A stretch of DNA of 64,000 nt from Flavobacterium rakeshii (lineage in GTDB: Bacteria > Bacteroidota > Bacteroidia > Flavobacteriales > Flavobacteriaceae): positions 1 to 64,000 of the forward strand of contig NZ_WOWP01000057.1 in NCBI RefSeq assembly GCF_009741375.1, read 5' to 3'. Below, in pieces: positions 43,199-52,708 of this stretch. The notes beneath the pieces are model-generated. The model had not been told where the DNA came from and ran no database searches. It worked only from the letters and a program-made list of their open reading frames with translations. How positions within the stretch are numbered: the stretch's first letter is position 1; every line of letters starts with the position of its first letter. The translations under genes were made by a program, and so were the position numbers.

Positions 43199-44152
43199 TT
43201 AAAGATTCATTTTTTCTGAAATTCGTTCCAAAAGTTTCTTCATATCGGTTTTAAGCGATAGTGGTTCAACCAGCTCTGCCTGATCACCAAACATAGCTAG
43301 CCATCTTACAAAACCCTGCTGTGGTGATTGGGTTAAAAAAGTCATTTCTATATAATCATCGTTAACTTTTTCTGAAACAAAGCCATAATAATGCTTATGT
43401 TCCTGTATGTACAAAGCCATAGCTTTATCTACCTTAATGATTACTTTTTGTAAAGTGAGACTTGCTTTTGCCCTTTCACGCATTTCATTAAATTCCTTAA
43501 GTGAGGTACGCTCCTGTTGCAACTCATCTGTAAGTTCAATACTTACTACCCTATCTAACCTAAACTGCCTGTAACTGTCCCTTAAATGGCAATATCCTAT
43601 AGTGTACCAGTTTTCATATTCATGGAACACCCCTATAGGCTCTATTTTTCTTTCGAGACTTTCTTCGTTCCCAAAGGCCTTATACTCTAGTTTTATAACT
43701 TTCTTATCTGATATGGCTTTAAGCAATGTATCCAGTATATTACCCGACGGAGAAGTATTGGTTTTTCTTTGGGTTACCATTATCTGGTTTTCTAAATTTT
43801 CCACAAGGTCTTTCTCGGTTCCTCTTAAAACCGCCTTTACCTTATACATAGCCGAAGAAAAATGATTTTGCAGAGAATCATCGGTAAACTTTTCCATAAG
43901 CTTTTCGGCAGTTAAAAAGGCTATAGCCTCTTCCCTACTAAACATCACCGGCGGAAGCCTGTATCCCTCTACCAGGGAGTACCCAACTCCTGCCTCACCA
44001 TATAAAGGCACTCCGGCTTCTTCAAGTGTACGGATGTCACGATATACAGTACGAAGGCTTATATCAAACCTATCGGCAAGATCTTGTGCTTTAACTACCC
44101 TTTTAGACTGTAGTTGTATTAATATTGCAGTAATACGGTCAAAACGATTCAT
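43199..44152 (-). CDS. YafY-type HTH/WYL-domain regulator
   Basis: 317 residues: N-terminal HTH_11 winged helix (RITAILIQLQSKRVVKAQDL, DISLRTVYRDIRTL), then the WYL domain (about 140-225) with WYTIGYCHLRDSYRQFRLDR, and a WCX extension. WYL domains bind nucleic acid or nucleotide ligands and often regulate DNA damage or defence genes. This YafY form is very common in Bacteroidota; linked here to DinB and OsmC genes on the same strand. No defence genes adjacent. Confidence 0.92.
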   Translation of the reverse strand: MNRFDRITAILIQLQSKRVVKAQDLADRFDISLRTVYRDIRTLEEAGVPLYGEAGVGYSLVEGYRLPPVMFSREEAIAFLTAEKLMEKFTDDSLQNHFSSAMYKVKAVLRGTEKDLVENLENQIMVTQRKTNTSPSGNILDTLLKAISDKKVIKLEYKAFGNEESLERKIEPIGVFHEYENWYTIGYCHLRDSYRQFRLDRVVSIELTDELQQERTSLKEFNEMRERAKASLTLQKVIIKVDKAMALYIQEHKHYYGFVSEKVNDDYIEMTFLTQSPQQGFVRWLAMFGDQAELVEPLSLKTDMKKLLERISEKMNL

Positions 44153-44193
44153 TTGATTAAGATGATTGATTAGCCAAATATACTACAAATAAA

Positions 44194-44216
44194 AAAGCCC
44201 CAAAAAGGGGCTTTAC
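44194..44216 (-). terminator. Terminator of the OsmC gene
   Basis: AAAGCCCC-AAAAA-GGGGCTTT, a perfect 8-bp stem, beyond the OsmC stop codon. Confidence 0.85.
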
Positions 44217-44237
44217 TAAGTAACCTTTGTAATTTAA

Positions 44238-44654
44238 TTATTGCTGCACAAGCGTTGCATTCGAGGTTATTTTTGTATTAAGCAATCGAGATATAGGGCA
44301 ATTGCTTTCTGCTTTCGTTACCAGTTGTTGAAACTCGTCTGTACTAATCTTAGCTACTTTAGCTACAACCGACAGGTGAGACTCAACTATACTTCCGTTT
44401 TGAAAATCAATATCACATTTGGTTTCAATAGAGTCTACCTCATACCCTGCCTCATTAATATAGGCTGTAAGCTGCATGGTAAAACAACCGGAATGGGCTG
44501 CTGCCACGAGTTCTTCAGGGTTTGTTCCGTTACCGTCTTCAAAACGGGTTTTAAACGAATATTGTGTGTTATTTAGAACAGTACTTTGTGTAGTTAGTTT
44601 TCCGGCACCTTCTTTCAACGATCCTTCCCAATGGGCAGTTGCATGTCTTTTCAT
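44238..44654 (-). CDS. OsmC-family peroxiredoxin-like protein
   Basis: 138 residues, complete OsmC fold. Starts with KRHATAHWEGSLKEGAG; the peroxidatic Cys is in AAAHSGCFTMQLTAYI and the second in AESNCPISRLLN, with the catalytic Glu/Arg in GTNPEELVA and FKTRFED. Reduces organic hydroperoxides; closer to OsmC than to Ohr by the KRHATAHW start. Cytoplasmic, stress-linked. Confidence 0.94.
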   Translation of the reverse strand: MKRHATAHWEGSLKEGAGKLTTQSTVLNNTQYSFKTRFEDGNGTNPEELVAAAHSGCFTMQLTAYINEAGYEVDSIETKCDIDFQNGSIVESHLSVVAKVAKISTDEFQQLVTKAESNCPISRLLNTKITSNATLVQQ

Positions 44655-44757
44655 AAATCTTTTATTATTTGGTTTCTTTATTCCTTATAAAGTTACTAAA
44701 CAGATAAACAACAAATAATCAATGATTTAAATTTAACATAACATTAAAATTGAGAAC

Positions 44758-45315
44758 TTATTTTTCAGATTTCTCTAACATTGTAAGTAACTTAATGGTC
44801 GTATTCCAGTTACGGGTTGTAGCCCTCAACTTAAGTTTTGATTCGATAAGATTATTACTCAGTTTAGAATCAGATGCCTTTGTTGCCAGCTTAAAGTATA
44901 ATATACCATCATTAAACTCAATACTGTCATCACCTATGGGTGCGTCATAAAGCTTTTGGATATTCTCTTTTTGTGGGATTTCCGACAGGAAAGTAACATA
45001 CAGTTTTTTACTCCCCTCTTCCAGTTCGTCTCTTGTGGCATAAGGATTATTTGCAGCAACTTTGTTCATATCTGCCATATCAAGTACAAACACGGTAATA
45101 TCATAACCGTATTCTTTTTTGATAAGTGACTCAATAGCAACAGATACTTTTGCCTTAGCTGTTTCTTTAGCCTCAAAAACCACATTGCCACTTTGTATGT
45201 ATGTTTGCACATTACCATAGCCTGCTAGGTTCATTTGCTTACGCAAACTTTCCATTTTAATTATGTTTTTACCACTTACGTTTATCCCTCTGAAAAGTGC
45301 CAGATATAGTGCCAT
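44758..45315 (-). CDS. DUF1697 domain-containing protein
   Basis: 185 residues. Start LYLALFRGINVSGKNIIKM and TYIQSGNVVFEAK are the hallmarks of DUF1697, with SVAIESLIKKEYGYDITVFV following. A ferredoxin-like tandem fold is known from structures, function not known. Divergent from rlmD, with back-to-back -7 elements between them. Confidence 0.92.
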   Translation of the reverse strand: MALYLALFRGINVSGKNIIKMESLRKQMNLAGYGNVQTYIQSGNVVFEAKETAKAKVSVAIESLIKKEYGYDITVFVLDMADMNKVAANNPYATRDELEEGSKKLYVTFLSEIPQKENIQKLYDAPIGDDSIEFNDGILYFKLATKASDSKLSNNLIESKLKLRATTRNWNTTIKLLTMLEKSEK

Positions 45316-45340
45316 TATTTTTGTTTGATTAGTTTAATTA

Positions 45341-45348
45341 CAAATTTA
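45341..45348 (-). promoter_or_regulatory. -7 promoter element of the DUF1697 gene
   Basis: TAAATTTG on the minus strand, 25 bp before the ATG at 45315. Confidence 0.5.
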
Positions 45349-45371
45349 TTTAAATTTTATAGTCAATAGTT

Positions 45372-45379
45372 TATTTTTG
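45372..45379 (+). promoter_or_regulatory. -7 promoter element of rlmD
   Basis: TATTTTTG, only 4 nt before the rlmD ATG at 45384; transcription would start at about the start codon itself. Confidence 0.5.
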
Positions 45380-45383
45380 CCGC

Positions 45384-46796
45384 ATGGGAAGAAAAAGATC
45401 AGACAAGATCGTATTTGACAATGTCAAGGTTCTTGATGCAGGCGCAAAAGGAGTATCGGTAGCTAAAGCTCCCGATGGTAAGGTTATATTTATACCAAAT
45501 GTAGTACCCGGAGACGTAGTAGACGTGCAAACCTTTAAGAAAAGGAAAGCCTACTACGAAGGCAGGGCTATTAACATTCATGAATTTTCTGAACACAGAA
45601 CAGAGCCTGTGTGTAGTCATTTTGGTTCCTGCGGGGGCTGCAAGTGGCAAAACATGAAATACAGTCAGCAGTTGTTCTATAAAAATCAGGAGGTATTCAA
45701 TAACCTTAAGCGTATTGGTAAAATAGAACTACCTGAATTTGAACCAATACTTGGTTCTGAAAAACAATTCTTTTACCGTAATAAAATGGAATTCTCTTTC
45801 TCTAATTCACGTTGGATGACAGAAGAGGAAATACAAAGCGGTAAAGAAATTGACAATGCCAATGCACTTGGATTCCATATCCCTAAAATGTGGGACAAAA
45901 TTCTTGATATTACCCACTGTAGCCTACAGGAAGATCCAAGTAACGCTATTAGGAATGAAATAAGAGACTTTGCTAATAAACACGGACTAACTTTCTTTAA
46001 TCCCCGTAACCATGAAGGACTACTACGTACGCTTATGATACGTACTGCCTCTACAGGTGAGATTATGGTACTTATCCAGTTTTTTGAGGACGATAAGGAA
46101 AATAGAGAGCTTATTCTTGATTTCCTTGCCGATCGTTTCCCTCAAATAACTTCATTACAATATGTAGTTAACAGTAAGGCTAACGATACACTTTACGACC
46201 AGGATATTATACTTTACAAAGGGCGTGATTATATTCTTGAAGAAATGGAAGGTTTGAAATTTAGCATCAATGCTAAGTCATTTTACCAAACCAATTCTGA
46301 CCAGGCTTATGAGCTTTATAAAATAACCCGTGAATTTGCAGGACTTACCGGAAACGAATTGGTATACGATTTGTATACAGGTACAGGAACCATTGCTCAG
46401 TTTGTTTCTAAAAAAGCAAAAAAAGTTATTGGTGTTGAGGCAGTGCCTGAAGCTATTGCCGATGCTAAGGAAAATGCAAAACGTAACGAAATAACCAACT
46501 GTGACTTTTTTGTGGGTGACATGAAGGTGGTATTTAATGAAGAGTTTATAAATACACACGGTACTCCCGATATAATTATAACCGACCCACCACGTGATGG
46601 TATGCACAAAGATGTTGTGGAGCAAATATTAAAAATTGCTCCGGAGAAAGTGGTTTATGTAAGCTGTAATTCGGCTACACAGGCTCGTGACCTAGCGTTA
46701 ATGGACGAAAAATACAAAGTAACACGCGTTCGCCCTGTTGATATGTTCCCGCAAACACATCACGTGGAAAATGTTGTACTTTTGGAAAAACGATAA
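45384..46796 (+). CDS. rlmD: 23S rRNA (uracil-5-)-methyltransferase RlmD
   Basis: SAM-dependent methylation of U1939 in 23S rRNA (or a related uracil). 470 residues. N-terminal TRAM domain (about 10-65); 4Fe-4S ligands in CSHFGSCGGCKWQ; SAM site YDLYTGTGTIAQF and IGVEAVPEAIADA; catalytic motifs TDPPRDGMH and VYVSCNSATQARDL with nucleophilic Cys. First gene of a probable rlmD-DUF6452-DUF6048 operon. The -7 element almost touches the ATG. Confidence 0.95.
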   Translation: MGRKRSDKIVFDNVKVLDAGAKGVSVAKAPDGKVIFIPNVVPGDVVDVQTFKKRKAYYEGRAINIHEFSEHRTEPVCSHFGSCGGCKWQNMKYSQQLFYKNQEVFNNLKRIGKIELPEFEPILGSEKQFFYRNKMEFSFSNSRWMTEEEIQSGKEIDNANALGFHIPKMWDKILDITHCSLQEDPSNAIRNEIRDFANKHGLTFFNPRNHEGLLRTLMIRTASTGEIMVLIQFFEDDKENRELILDFLADRFPQITSLQYVVNSKANDTLYDQDIILYKGRDYILEEMEGLKFSINAKSFYQTNSDQAYELYKITREFAGLTGNELVYDLYTGTGTIAQFVSKKAKKVIGVEAVPEAIADAKENAKRNEITNCDFFVGDMKVVFNEEFINTHGTPDIIITDPPRDGMHKDVVEQILKIAPEKVVYVSCNSATQARDLALMDEKYKVTRVRPVDMFPQTHHVENVVLLEKR

Positions 46797-46817
46797 TAAT
46801 TTCTGTAATTTATCACT

Positions 46818-47348
46818 ATGAAAAAAATAATAACAGTCTTTCTTCTGGCACTCCTTACAGCTGTTGGCTTTTGGAGTTGTGAAAAAGATGATATATGTGC
46901 CGAAGGTACAGCAACAACACCTAGCCTTATTATTGAATTTTATAACCGTGATAACCATACAGATCCTAAAAACGTAACCTATTTCAGTTACTTTTCGGCA
47001 GATTTAGACACCATAGGTCCAATAAATGGTACAAATCATATTGAAGTGCCTTTACGAACTGATACTACCGCTACAACATGGAATTTTAGATTAGGAACAT
47101 CTCAGCTAGGTGAAATAAATTATAACAACGATGTTATTACTTTTAACTATGAGACTAAAGAGTTATATATTTCACGTGCTTGTGGTTTTAAAAGTTATTT
47201 CACGTTAAACCCGCAAAACGGAACAGCCCCAAATCCTCTTGTAATCGAAGATTCTGAAGATGAAGAAGGTCTTTGGATACAGGAATATACTATTGAAGAG
47301 TCAAACATTGAAAACGAAGATGAAGTACACGTTAAAATTTATTTTTAG
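46818..47348 (+). CDS. DUF6452 family lipoprotein
   Basis: 176 residues with a signal peptide and lipobox-like FWSC (Cys18; KKIITVFLLALLTAVGFWSC). Conserved segments: EKDDICAEGTATTPSLIIEF, YRSC-like SRACGFKSYFTLN. I recognise the rlmD-DUF6452-DUF6048 series of Flavobacteriaceae. It starts 21 bp after rlmD, and its end overlaps the next gene by 29 bp. Probably an outer-membrane lipoprotein paired with the barrel-like DUF6048 protein. Confidence 0.8.
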   Translation: MKKIITVFLLALLTAVGFWSCEKDDICAEGTATTPSLIIEFYNRDNHTDPKNVTYFSYFSADLDTIGPINGTNHIEVPLRTDTTATTWNFRLGTSQLGEINYNNDVITFNYETKELYISRACGFKSYFTLNPQNGTAPNPLVIEDSEDEEGLWIQEYTIEESNIENEDEVHVKIYF

Positions 47349-48024
47349 TATCGTTTTAATGTTGGCCATTATGCCGGCATTTTCGCAGGAACAAAAAACA
47401 GATACCATACAAAAGCCTAAAACGGATAAGTATGGTATACGTATTGGTGCCGATTTATACAGGTTTGCCCGTTCTATTTATGATGACGACTTTCAGGGAT
47501 TTGAAATTGTTGCCGATTACAGGTTAACAAAAAAGATGTATGCTGCCGGAGAAATAGGTAATACCAAAATCACAGTAGATGACGACCAGTTAAACTTTAC
47601 TACAAACGGTAGCTATATTAAGGTTGGTTTTGATTTTAATGCTTATGAAAACTGGCTGGACATGCAAAACATGATATATGTTGGTTTCCGTTATGGTTTT
47701 AGCACTTACAGCCAAAAACTTAACAGTTATAAAATATATGATGATTCGGGGTATTTTGAGCAAACTGTGGTTTACCCTAATCAGGAATATAGCGGTCTAA
47801 GCGCACACTGGCTGGAGTTTGTAGGAGGTATTAAAGCCGAGTTATTCAACAACCTGTATTTAGGTTTTAGTGTGAGGCTAAAAGCGCTTATCACAGATAA
47901 AAAACCGGATAATTTTGATAACCTTTACATTCCAGGGTTTAACCGTACTTATGACGGAAGTTTTGGTGCAGGGTTTAACTACACCCTATCATATACCATT
48001 CCGCTATACAAAAGAGCCAAATAA
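47320..48024 (+). CDS. DUF6048 family outer membrane protein
   Basis: 234 residues from the ATG at 47320, which gives a signal peptide MKYTLKFIFSIVLMLAIMPA cleaved before SQEQK; an earlier in-frame start (47260) would bury it. The rest is beta-rich with alternating aromatic residues (FVGGIKAELFNNLYLGFSVR) and ends in a hydrophobic strand, suggesting a barrel. It overlaps the DUF6452 gene. Function unknown. Confidence 0.8.
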   Translation: MKYTLKFIFSIVLMLAIMPAFSQEQKTDTIQKPKTDKYGIRIGADLYRFARSIYDDDFQGFEIVADYRLTKKMYAAGEIGNTKITVDDDQLNFTTNGSYIKVGFDFNAYENWLDMQNMIYVGFRYGFSTYSQKLNSYKIYDDSGYFEQTVVYPNQEYSGLSAHWLEFVGGIKAELFNNLYLGFSVRLKALITDKKPDNFDNLYIPGFNRTYDGSFGAGFNYTLSYTIPLYKRAK

Positions 48025-48046
48025 TATTTCATTATACAGCAATAGG

Positions 48047-48077
48047 AAAAGCGTGAGTTTCTACTTACGCTTTTTTT
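48047..48077 (+). terminator. Terminator of the rlmD operon
   Basis: AAAAGCGTGAG and CTTACGCTTTT with one G-U pair, loop TTTCTA, then T-rich sequence. Confidence 0.82.
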
Positions 48078-48175
48078 GTTTGGTCTCTTAATTTTTTTAT
48101 AAAAAAATTAATACTAAAATGAGCAATTAGCGTTACATTGCATAATCAATTTAATGAAGGGAAAATCACTTTGAT

Positions 48176-49729
48176 ATGAATGAAATAAAGATATTATGGG
48201 TTGATGATGAAATCGACCTGTTAAAACCACACATACTGTTTTTAGAAAAGAAAAACTATAAAGTTACTACAGCAAATAACGGGCAGGATGCCTTAGACCT
48301 TTTTGACGAAGAAAGTTTTGATATTGTTTTCCTTGATGAGAACATGCCGGGGCTTAGCGGACTGGAAACACTTGCCGAGATTAAGGAGAAAAAATCGTCT
48401 GTTCCGGTAATTATGATTACCAAGAGTGAAGAGGAATACATTATGGAAGAGGCTATTGGGTCTAAAATTGCCGATTACCTTATAAAACCCGTAAATCCAA
48501 ACCAGATTTTACTTAGCCTTAAAAAGAACCTGGACAATTCAAGACTGGTATCTGAAAAAACTACGCTTGACTATCAAAAGGAATTCAGGAAAATTGCCAT
48601 GGACATGTCAATGGTAAACAGTTATGAAGACTGGATTGACCTGTATAAAAAACTGGTTTTCTGGGAAATTGAGCTTGAAAATATTGAAGACCACAGTATG
48701 ATTGAAATACTGGAGTCACAAAAGCTTGAAGCCAACTCTCAGTTTGGTAAATTTATAGAGAAAAACTACGAAGACTGGTTTGATCCTAAAGAGGATGATA
48801 AGCCTGTACTGTCTCATACCCTGTTTAAAGAACTTGTTGTTCCTGAAATCAAGAAGAAACAACCTATACTGTTTGTGGTTATAGATAACCTTAGGTACGA
48901 CCAGTGGAAAGCTTTTGAAAGTGTAGTAAACAACCACTATAAACTGGAAAAAGAAAATACTTACTTCTCTATCCTTCCTACTGCTACCCAGTATGCACGT
49001 AACGCTATCTTCTCGGGACTTATGCCTTTAGAGATGGAAAAGAAATATCCGCAGTACTGGAAAAATGATGTAGATGAGGGTGGAAAGAACCTTTTTGAGG
49101 CTGAGTTCCTTACCGAGCAAATAAAGCGTTTAGGTCTTAACATAAAACAGGAGTACTACAAAATCACTAACTTTAAAGACGGTAAAAAACTGGTAGATAA
49201 CTTTAAAGGGCTTAAAAACAATGACCTTACCACAATAGTATACAACTTTGTTGATATGCTTTCGCATGCCAAAACCGAAATGGATGTGGTAAAAGAACTT
49301 GCCAGTAACGACAAGGCTTACAGGTCGCTAACCCTTAGCTGGTTTAAAAACTCGCCTCTTTTAGAAATGATACAACAGGCTCAGCAAATGGGCTTTAAGC
49401 TTATACTTACTACAGATCACGGTACCATAAACGTTAAAAACCCATCGAAAGTTATTGGTGACAGGAATACAAGTCTTAACCTTCGCTACAAAACCGGGCG
49501 AAGCCTTACTTATGAGGATAAAGACGTGTACCATGTAAAAGATCCAAAAAGTATACACCTACCGGCTGTAAATATGAGCAGTTCGTTTATTTTTGCTAAA
49601 AACGATCTTTTCCTTGCTTATGTAAATAACTTTAACCATTATGTAAGTTATTACAGAAATACCTATCAGCATGGTGGTATTTCTCTGGAAGAAATGATTA
49701 TACCGTTTTTAGTGTTCAACCCAAAATAG
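48176..49729 (+). CDS. porX: Type IX secretion response regulator PorX
   Basis: 517 residues: receiver domain (1-120) with the phosphoacceptor Asp54 in IVFLDENMPG, Thr in VIMITKSEEE and Lys in YLIKPVNPNQ; a helical linker; and a C-terminal PglZ/alkaline-phosphatase-like domain (about 210-517) with VIDNLRYDQWKAF and LTTDHGTINV, whose zinc ligands cleave cyclic oligonucleotides in the P. gingivalis protein. PorX with PorY controls expression and assembly of the T9SS secretion/gliding machine. PorY and T9SS genes are not in this window. tsaE follows, a common pair. Confidence 0.95.
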   Translation: MNEIKILWVDDEIDLLKPHILFLEKKNYKVTTANNGQDALDLFDEESFDIVFLDENMPGLSGLETLAEIKEKKSSVPVIMITKSEEEYIMEEAIGSKIADYLIKPVNPNQILLSLKKNLDNSRLVSEKTTLDYQKEFRKIAMDMSMVNSYEDWIDLYKKLVFWEIELENIEDHSMIEILESQKLEANSQFGKFIEKNYEDWFDPKEDDKPVLSHTLFKELVVPEIKKKQPILFVVIDNLRYDQWKAFESVVNNHYKLEKENTYFSILPTATQYARNAIFSGLMPLEMEKKYPQYWKNDVDEGGKNLFEAEFLTEQIKRLGLNIKQEYYKITNFKDGKKLVDNFKGLKNNDLTTIVYNFVDMLSHAKTEMDVVKELASNDKAYRSLTLSWFKNSPLLEMIQQAQQMGFKLILTTDHGTINVKNPSKVIGDRNTSLNLRYKTGRSLTYEDKDVYHVKDPKSIHLPAVNMSSSFIFAKNDLFLAYVNNFNHYVSYYRNTYQHGGISLEEMIIPFLVFNPK

Positions 49730-49740
49730 GTGAAGTGCTT

Positions 49741-50148
49741 ATGGAAATTACATTTTCCTTAGATGAGATAGACAGCGTTGCACAGCAAATACTGTCTGCC
49801 AATATAAAAAATATAGTTTTGTTCCATGCCGGTATGGGCGTGGGCAAAACTACCCTTATAAAAGCTTTGGCTAAACAGCTTGGAGTTCAGGATATGACCT
49901 CCAGCCCTACCTTTTCACTGGTAAATGAATATGAAACCGAAAATGGTGACATCCTTTACCATTTTGACCTGTATCGTTTAAATACCGAAGAAGAGGCTTA
50001 TGATATGGGTATAGACGAATACTTCTATTCGGGTAACTTGTGCCTTATTGAATGGCCCGAAAAAACACCTAATCTTATCCCTTTAGATCATACGGCAATT
50101 ACCATTAAACAACTGCCCGACGGTAAAAGGCATGTAGTTGTAAAATAG
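49741..50148 (+). CDS. tsaE: tRNA threonylcarbamoyladenosine ATPase TsaE
   Basis: 135 residues. P-loop HAGMGVGKTTLIKALAKQ; T-SSPTF switch (DMTSSPTFSLVNEY) and the HFDLYRL and LIEWPEK motifs of the family. Acts with TsaB and TsaD to modify A37 in tRNAs. ATG at 49741 is chosen; a GTG 6 nt earlier is unlikely. It lies 11 bp after porX and is co-transcribed. Confidence 0.95.
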   Translation: MEITFSLDEIDSVAQQILSANIKNIVLFHAGMGVGKTTLIKALAKQLGVQDMTSSPTFSLVNEYETENGDILYHFDLYRLNTEEEAYDMGIDEYFYSGNLCLIEWPEKTPNLIPLDHTAITIKQLPDGKRHVVVK

Positions 50149-50205
50149 TTATTTAACTTAACATTATTTTTGTAAATTGTATCAAAATATTTCAGCCCAA
50201 CCATC

Positions 50206-51399
50206 ATGTCGTTAACACCCTTTACAAAACAGCAATTGCTTCCGCAGGAGGAGAAACTTGAAGTAGGAAAGCAGCGAAGTGACCTGTTTATAGGAATCCC
50301 TAAAGAAACATCTTATCAGGAACGAAGAATATGCCTTACACCAGATGCTGTTGCATCACTTGTAGCACACGGGCACCGCGTTATGATTGAAGCCGGAGCC
50401 GGAGTTAGTTCCAGCTACAGCGATAAGGAGTTTAGCGATGCCGGAGCCGAAATAACCAGCGATACAAGAAAAGTGTTCAGTTGCCCTGTAATACTAAAAG
50501 TTGAACCGCCTACACTACAGGAAATTGAAATGATGGCTCATCAGGGGTTACTTATTTCTGCCATACAGATAAAAACACAAAAGAAAGAATATTTTGAAGC
50601 TTTAGCCTCAAAAAAAATAACCGGACTAGCCTTTGAATTTATTAAGGATGAGGATGGCTCCTACCCTGCTGTTAAATCATTAAGTGAGATTGCAGGTACC
50701 GCTTCGGTACTTATCGCTTCAGAACTGATGATTAACCAAAAAATAGGTAAAGGCCTGCTTTTGGGGAACATAACAGGTGTACCGCCTACAGAGGTTGTTA
50801 TTGTAGGTGCCGGTACTGTAGCCGAATATGCTGCCAGAACCGCACTAGGTCTTGGTGCTAATGTAAAAGTGTTTGATAATTCGATTACCAAACTTCGTAG
50901 GCTGCAAAACAATCTTAATCAAAGGATATTTACCTCTACTATACAGGAAAAGGTGCTGCTAAAAGCCTTAATGCGTTGTGATGTGGCTATTGGTGCGATG
51001 AGAGGTAAAAACCGTACGCCAATCGTAGTTACCGAAACGATGGTGGAACGTATGAAAAAAGGAGCCGTGATTATTGATGTTTGTATTGATACCGGTGGTT
51101 GCTTTGAAACATCAGAAGTTACAACTCACGAAAAGCCTACCTTTATAAAAAACAACGTGATACACTATTGTGTACCTAATATACCATCACGTTACTCTAA
51201 AACGGCCTCTATGTCTATTAGTAACATTATTACTCCGTTTTTACTGCAAATTGCGGAAGATGGTGGAATAGAAAGCTCTATAAGATGTAATTACGGACTT
51301 AAAAACGGGATTTACTTTTATCACGGACTGTTAACCAATCGCCCTGTTGCCGAATGGTTTAATATACCTTTTAGGGACATTAACCTTTTAATTTTTTAA
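50206..51399 (+). CDS. ald: Alanine dehydrogenase
   Basis: NAD-dependent reversible deamination of alanine to pyruvate. 397 residues. IGIPKETSYQERRICLTPDAV start, substrate Lys in VILKVEPPT and His in MAHQGLLIS, NAD motif VVIVGAGTVAEYAARTALGLGA, and MKKGAVIIDVCIDTGGC near the end. A close relative of the pyridine-nucleotide transhydrogenase alpha subunit; length fits Ald. Own unit after tsaE. Confidence 0.93.
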   Translation: MSLTPFTKQQLLPQEEKLEVGKQRSDLFIGIPKETSYQERRICLTPDAVASLVAHGHRVMIEAGAGVSSSYSDKEFSDAGAEITSDTRKVFSCPVILKVEPPTLQEIEMMAHQGLLISAIQIKTQKKEYFEALASKKITGLAFEFIKDEDGSYPAVKSLSEIAGTASVLIASELMINQKIGKGLLLGNITGVPPTEVVIVGAGTVAEYAARTALGLGANVKVFDNSITKLRRLQNNLNQRIFTSTIQEKVLLKALMRCDVAIGAMRGKNRTPIVVTETMVERMKKGAVIIDVCIDTGGCFETSEVTTHEKPTFIKNNVIHYCVPNIPSRYSKTASMSISNIITPFLLQIAEDGGIESSIRCNYGLKNGIYFYHGLLTNRPVAEWFNIPFRDINLLIF

Positions 51400-51435
51400 A
51401 GAGTATAACTACTCTGTCAAACAAACAATACAATT

Positions 51436-52266
51436 TTGCATACTCCCATTACCTTAATTATCACCGGACTAATAATTGGAACAGTAGGAACACTTATAGG
51501 AGCCGGAGGTGGTTTTATTCTTGTACCCTTTTTACTTCTTTTCTATACTGAATTCCCTCCCGAGGTCGTTACGGCAATCTCAATAGCTGTTGTGGCTGTG
51601 AACTCTATTTCAGGCTCTATGGCCTACGCTAAATCCGGTAGGATTGATTATAAAGCAGGATTAGTTTTTGCAGTATTTACTATTCCGGGGTCAATACTGG
51701 GAGTATATACGGTTAAATACATTCCGCAGAATGTATTTAAAATCATATTCGGTATTATGCTTATTGGGCTTTCGGTATACCTTTTCTTTAAAAACAAGGC
51801 TATTATTTCCAGTTCGGTTATCAGCTCAGAAAAGAAAGGATACAAACATACCGTACTAACCGATAAAAGCGGAACAACATACGAATACAGCTATAAGCAG
51901 TCAATAGGTTCACTTATAAGTGTTGTGGTTGGTTACATCTCCCCTCTTTTAGGTATTGGTGGCGGAATAATACATGTACCTGCCATGGTAAACTGGCTAA
52001 AATTCCCTGTGCATATCGCTACAGCAACTTCACACTTCATATTGGCTATTATGGCTACCGTTAGTGTGATTACCCATGCCATAAACGGTACATACAATAA
52101 TACCGATATTGTTTTAACTATAGTGTACTTATCACTGGGCGTTATACCAGGAGCTCAGCTTGGTGCTTATTTTTCTCATAAAATTAAAAGCCATACCATT
52201 ATAAGGGCACTTGCTGTATGCCTTATTATAGTGGGAATCAGAATCCTTTTTTATGGTAAGCATTAG
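51436..52266 (+). CDS. TauE/SafE-family anion exporter
   Basis: 276 residues, eight predicted membrane helices in two halves. GTVGTLIGAGGGFILVP and GYISPLLGIGGGIIHVPAM are the twin TauE/SafE motifs, each at the start of a half. The start is TTG at 51436; no ATG exists before the first helix. The family moves sulfite, sulfoacetate and related anions; substrate unknown. The next gene overlaps by 14 bp. Confidence 0.9.
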   Translation: MHTPITLIITGLIIGTVGTLIGAGGGFILVPFLLLFYTEFPPEVVTAISIAVVAVNSISGSMAYAKSGRIDYKAGLVFAVFTIPGSILGVYTVKYIPQNVFKIIFGIMLIGLSVYLFFKNKAIISSSVISSEKKGYKHTVLTDKSGTTYEYSYKQSIGSLISVVVGYISPLLGIGGGIIHVPAMVNWLKFPVHIATATSHFILAIMATVSVITHAINGTYNNTDIVLTIVYLSLGVIPGAQLGAYFSHKIKSHTIIRALAVCLIIVGIRILFYGKH

Positions 52267-52708
52267 GGAGTATACATCTGCAGACAAACCCTACCTGATA
52301 GCACTACTCAGGCTAAATACCCCTCACTACTTTTCACATGAAGAAGAACAGGATTTAATTGACTATCTGGATAATAGTATTTACAAATATTATGTACTTA
52401 CTAAAGATGATAACATTGTTGGCGCAGGAGGCATAAATCTTTCTGCCGACCTTACTACAGGAATCCTTTCGTGGGATTTTTTTCATCCTGATTATCATGG
52501 ACAGGGATTAGGTACTACTTTAACCCTTTTCAGGATTCAAAAAATAAAAGAAATCAGTACGGCAACAACCATGAGGGTTCGTACATCACAACTTACCTAT
52601 AAATTTTACGGAAAGTTTGGATTTAAAATTCGTGAAATCAGTAAAGACTACTGGGCAAAAGGTTTGGATTTATACCGAATGGAAAATAATATTAGTAATA
52701 TAATCTAA
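52253..52708 (+). CDS. GNAT N-acetyltransferase
   Basis: 151-residue GNAT fold. VSIREYTSADKPYLIALLR start, VGAGGINLS beta strand, the acetyl-CoA motif FFHPDYHGQGLGTTLTLFRI (Q/R-x-x-G-x-G/A-like) and KFYGKFGFKIREIS. Acetyl donor acetyl-CoA; the acceptor is unknown. It overlaps the TauE-like gene by 14 bp, so translation is coupled, and converges with the following gene by 17 bp. Confidence 0.9.
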   Translation: MVSIREYTSADKPYLIALLRLNTPHYFSHEEEQDLIDYLDNSIYKYYVLTKDDNIVGAGGINLSADLTTGILSWDFFHPDYHGQGLGTTLTLFRIQKIKEISTATTMRVRTSQLTYKFYGKFGFKIREISKDYWAKGLDLYRMENNISNII

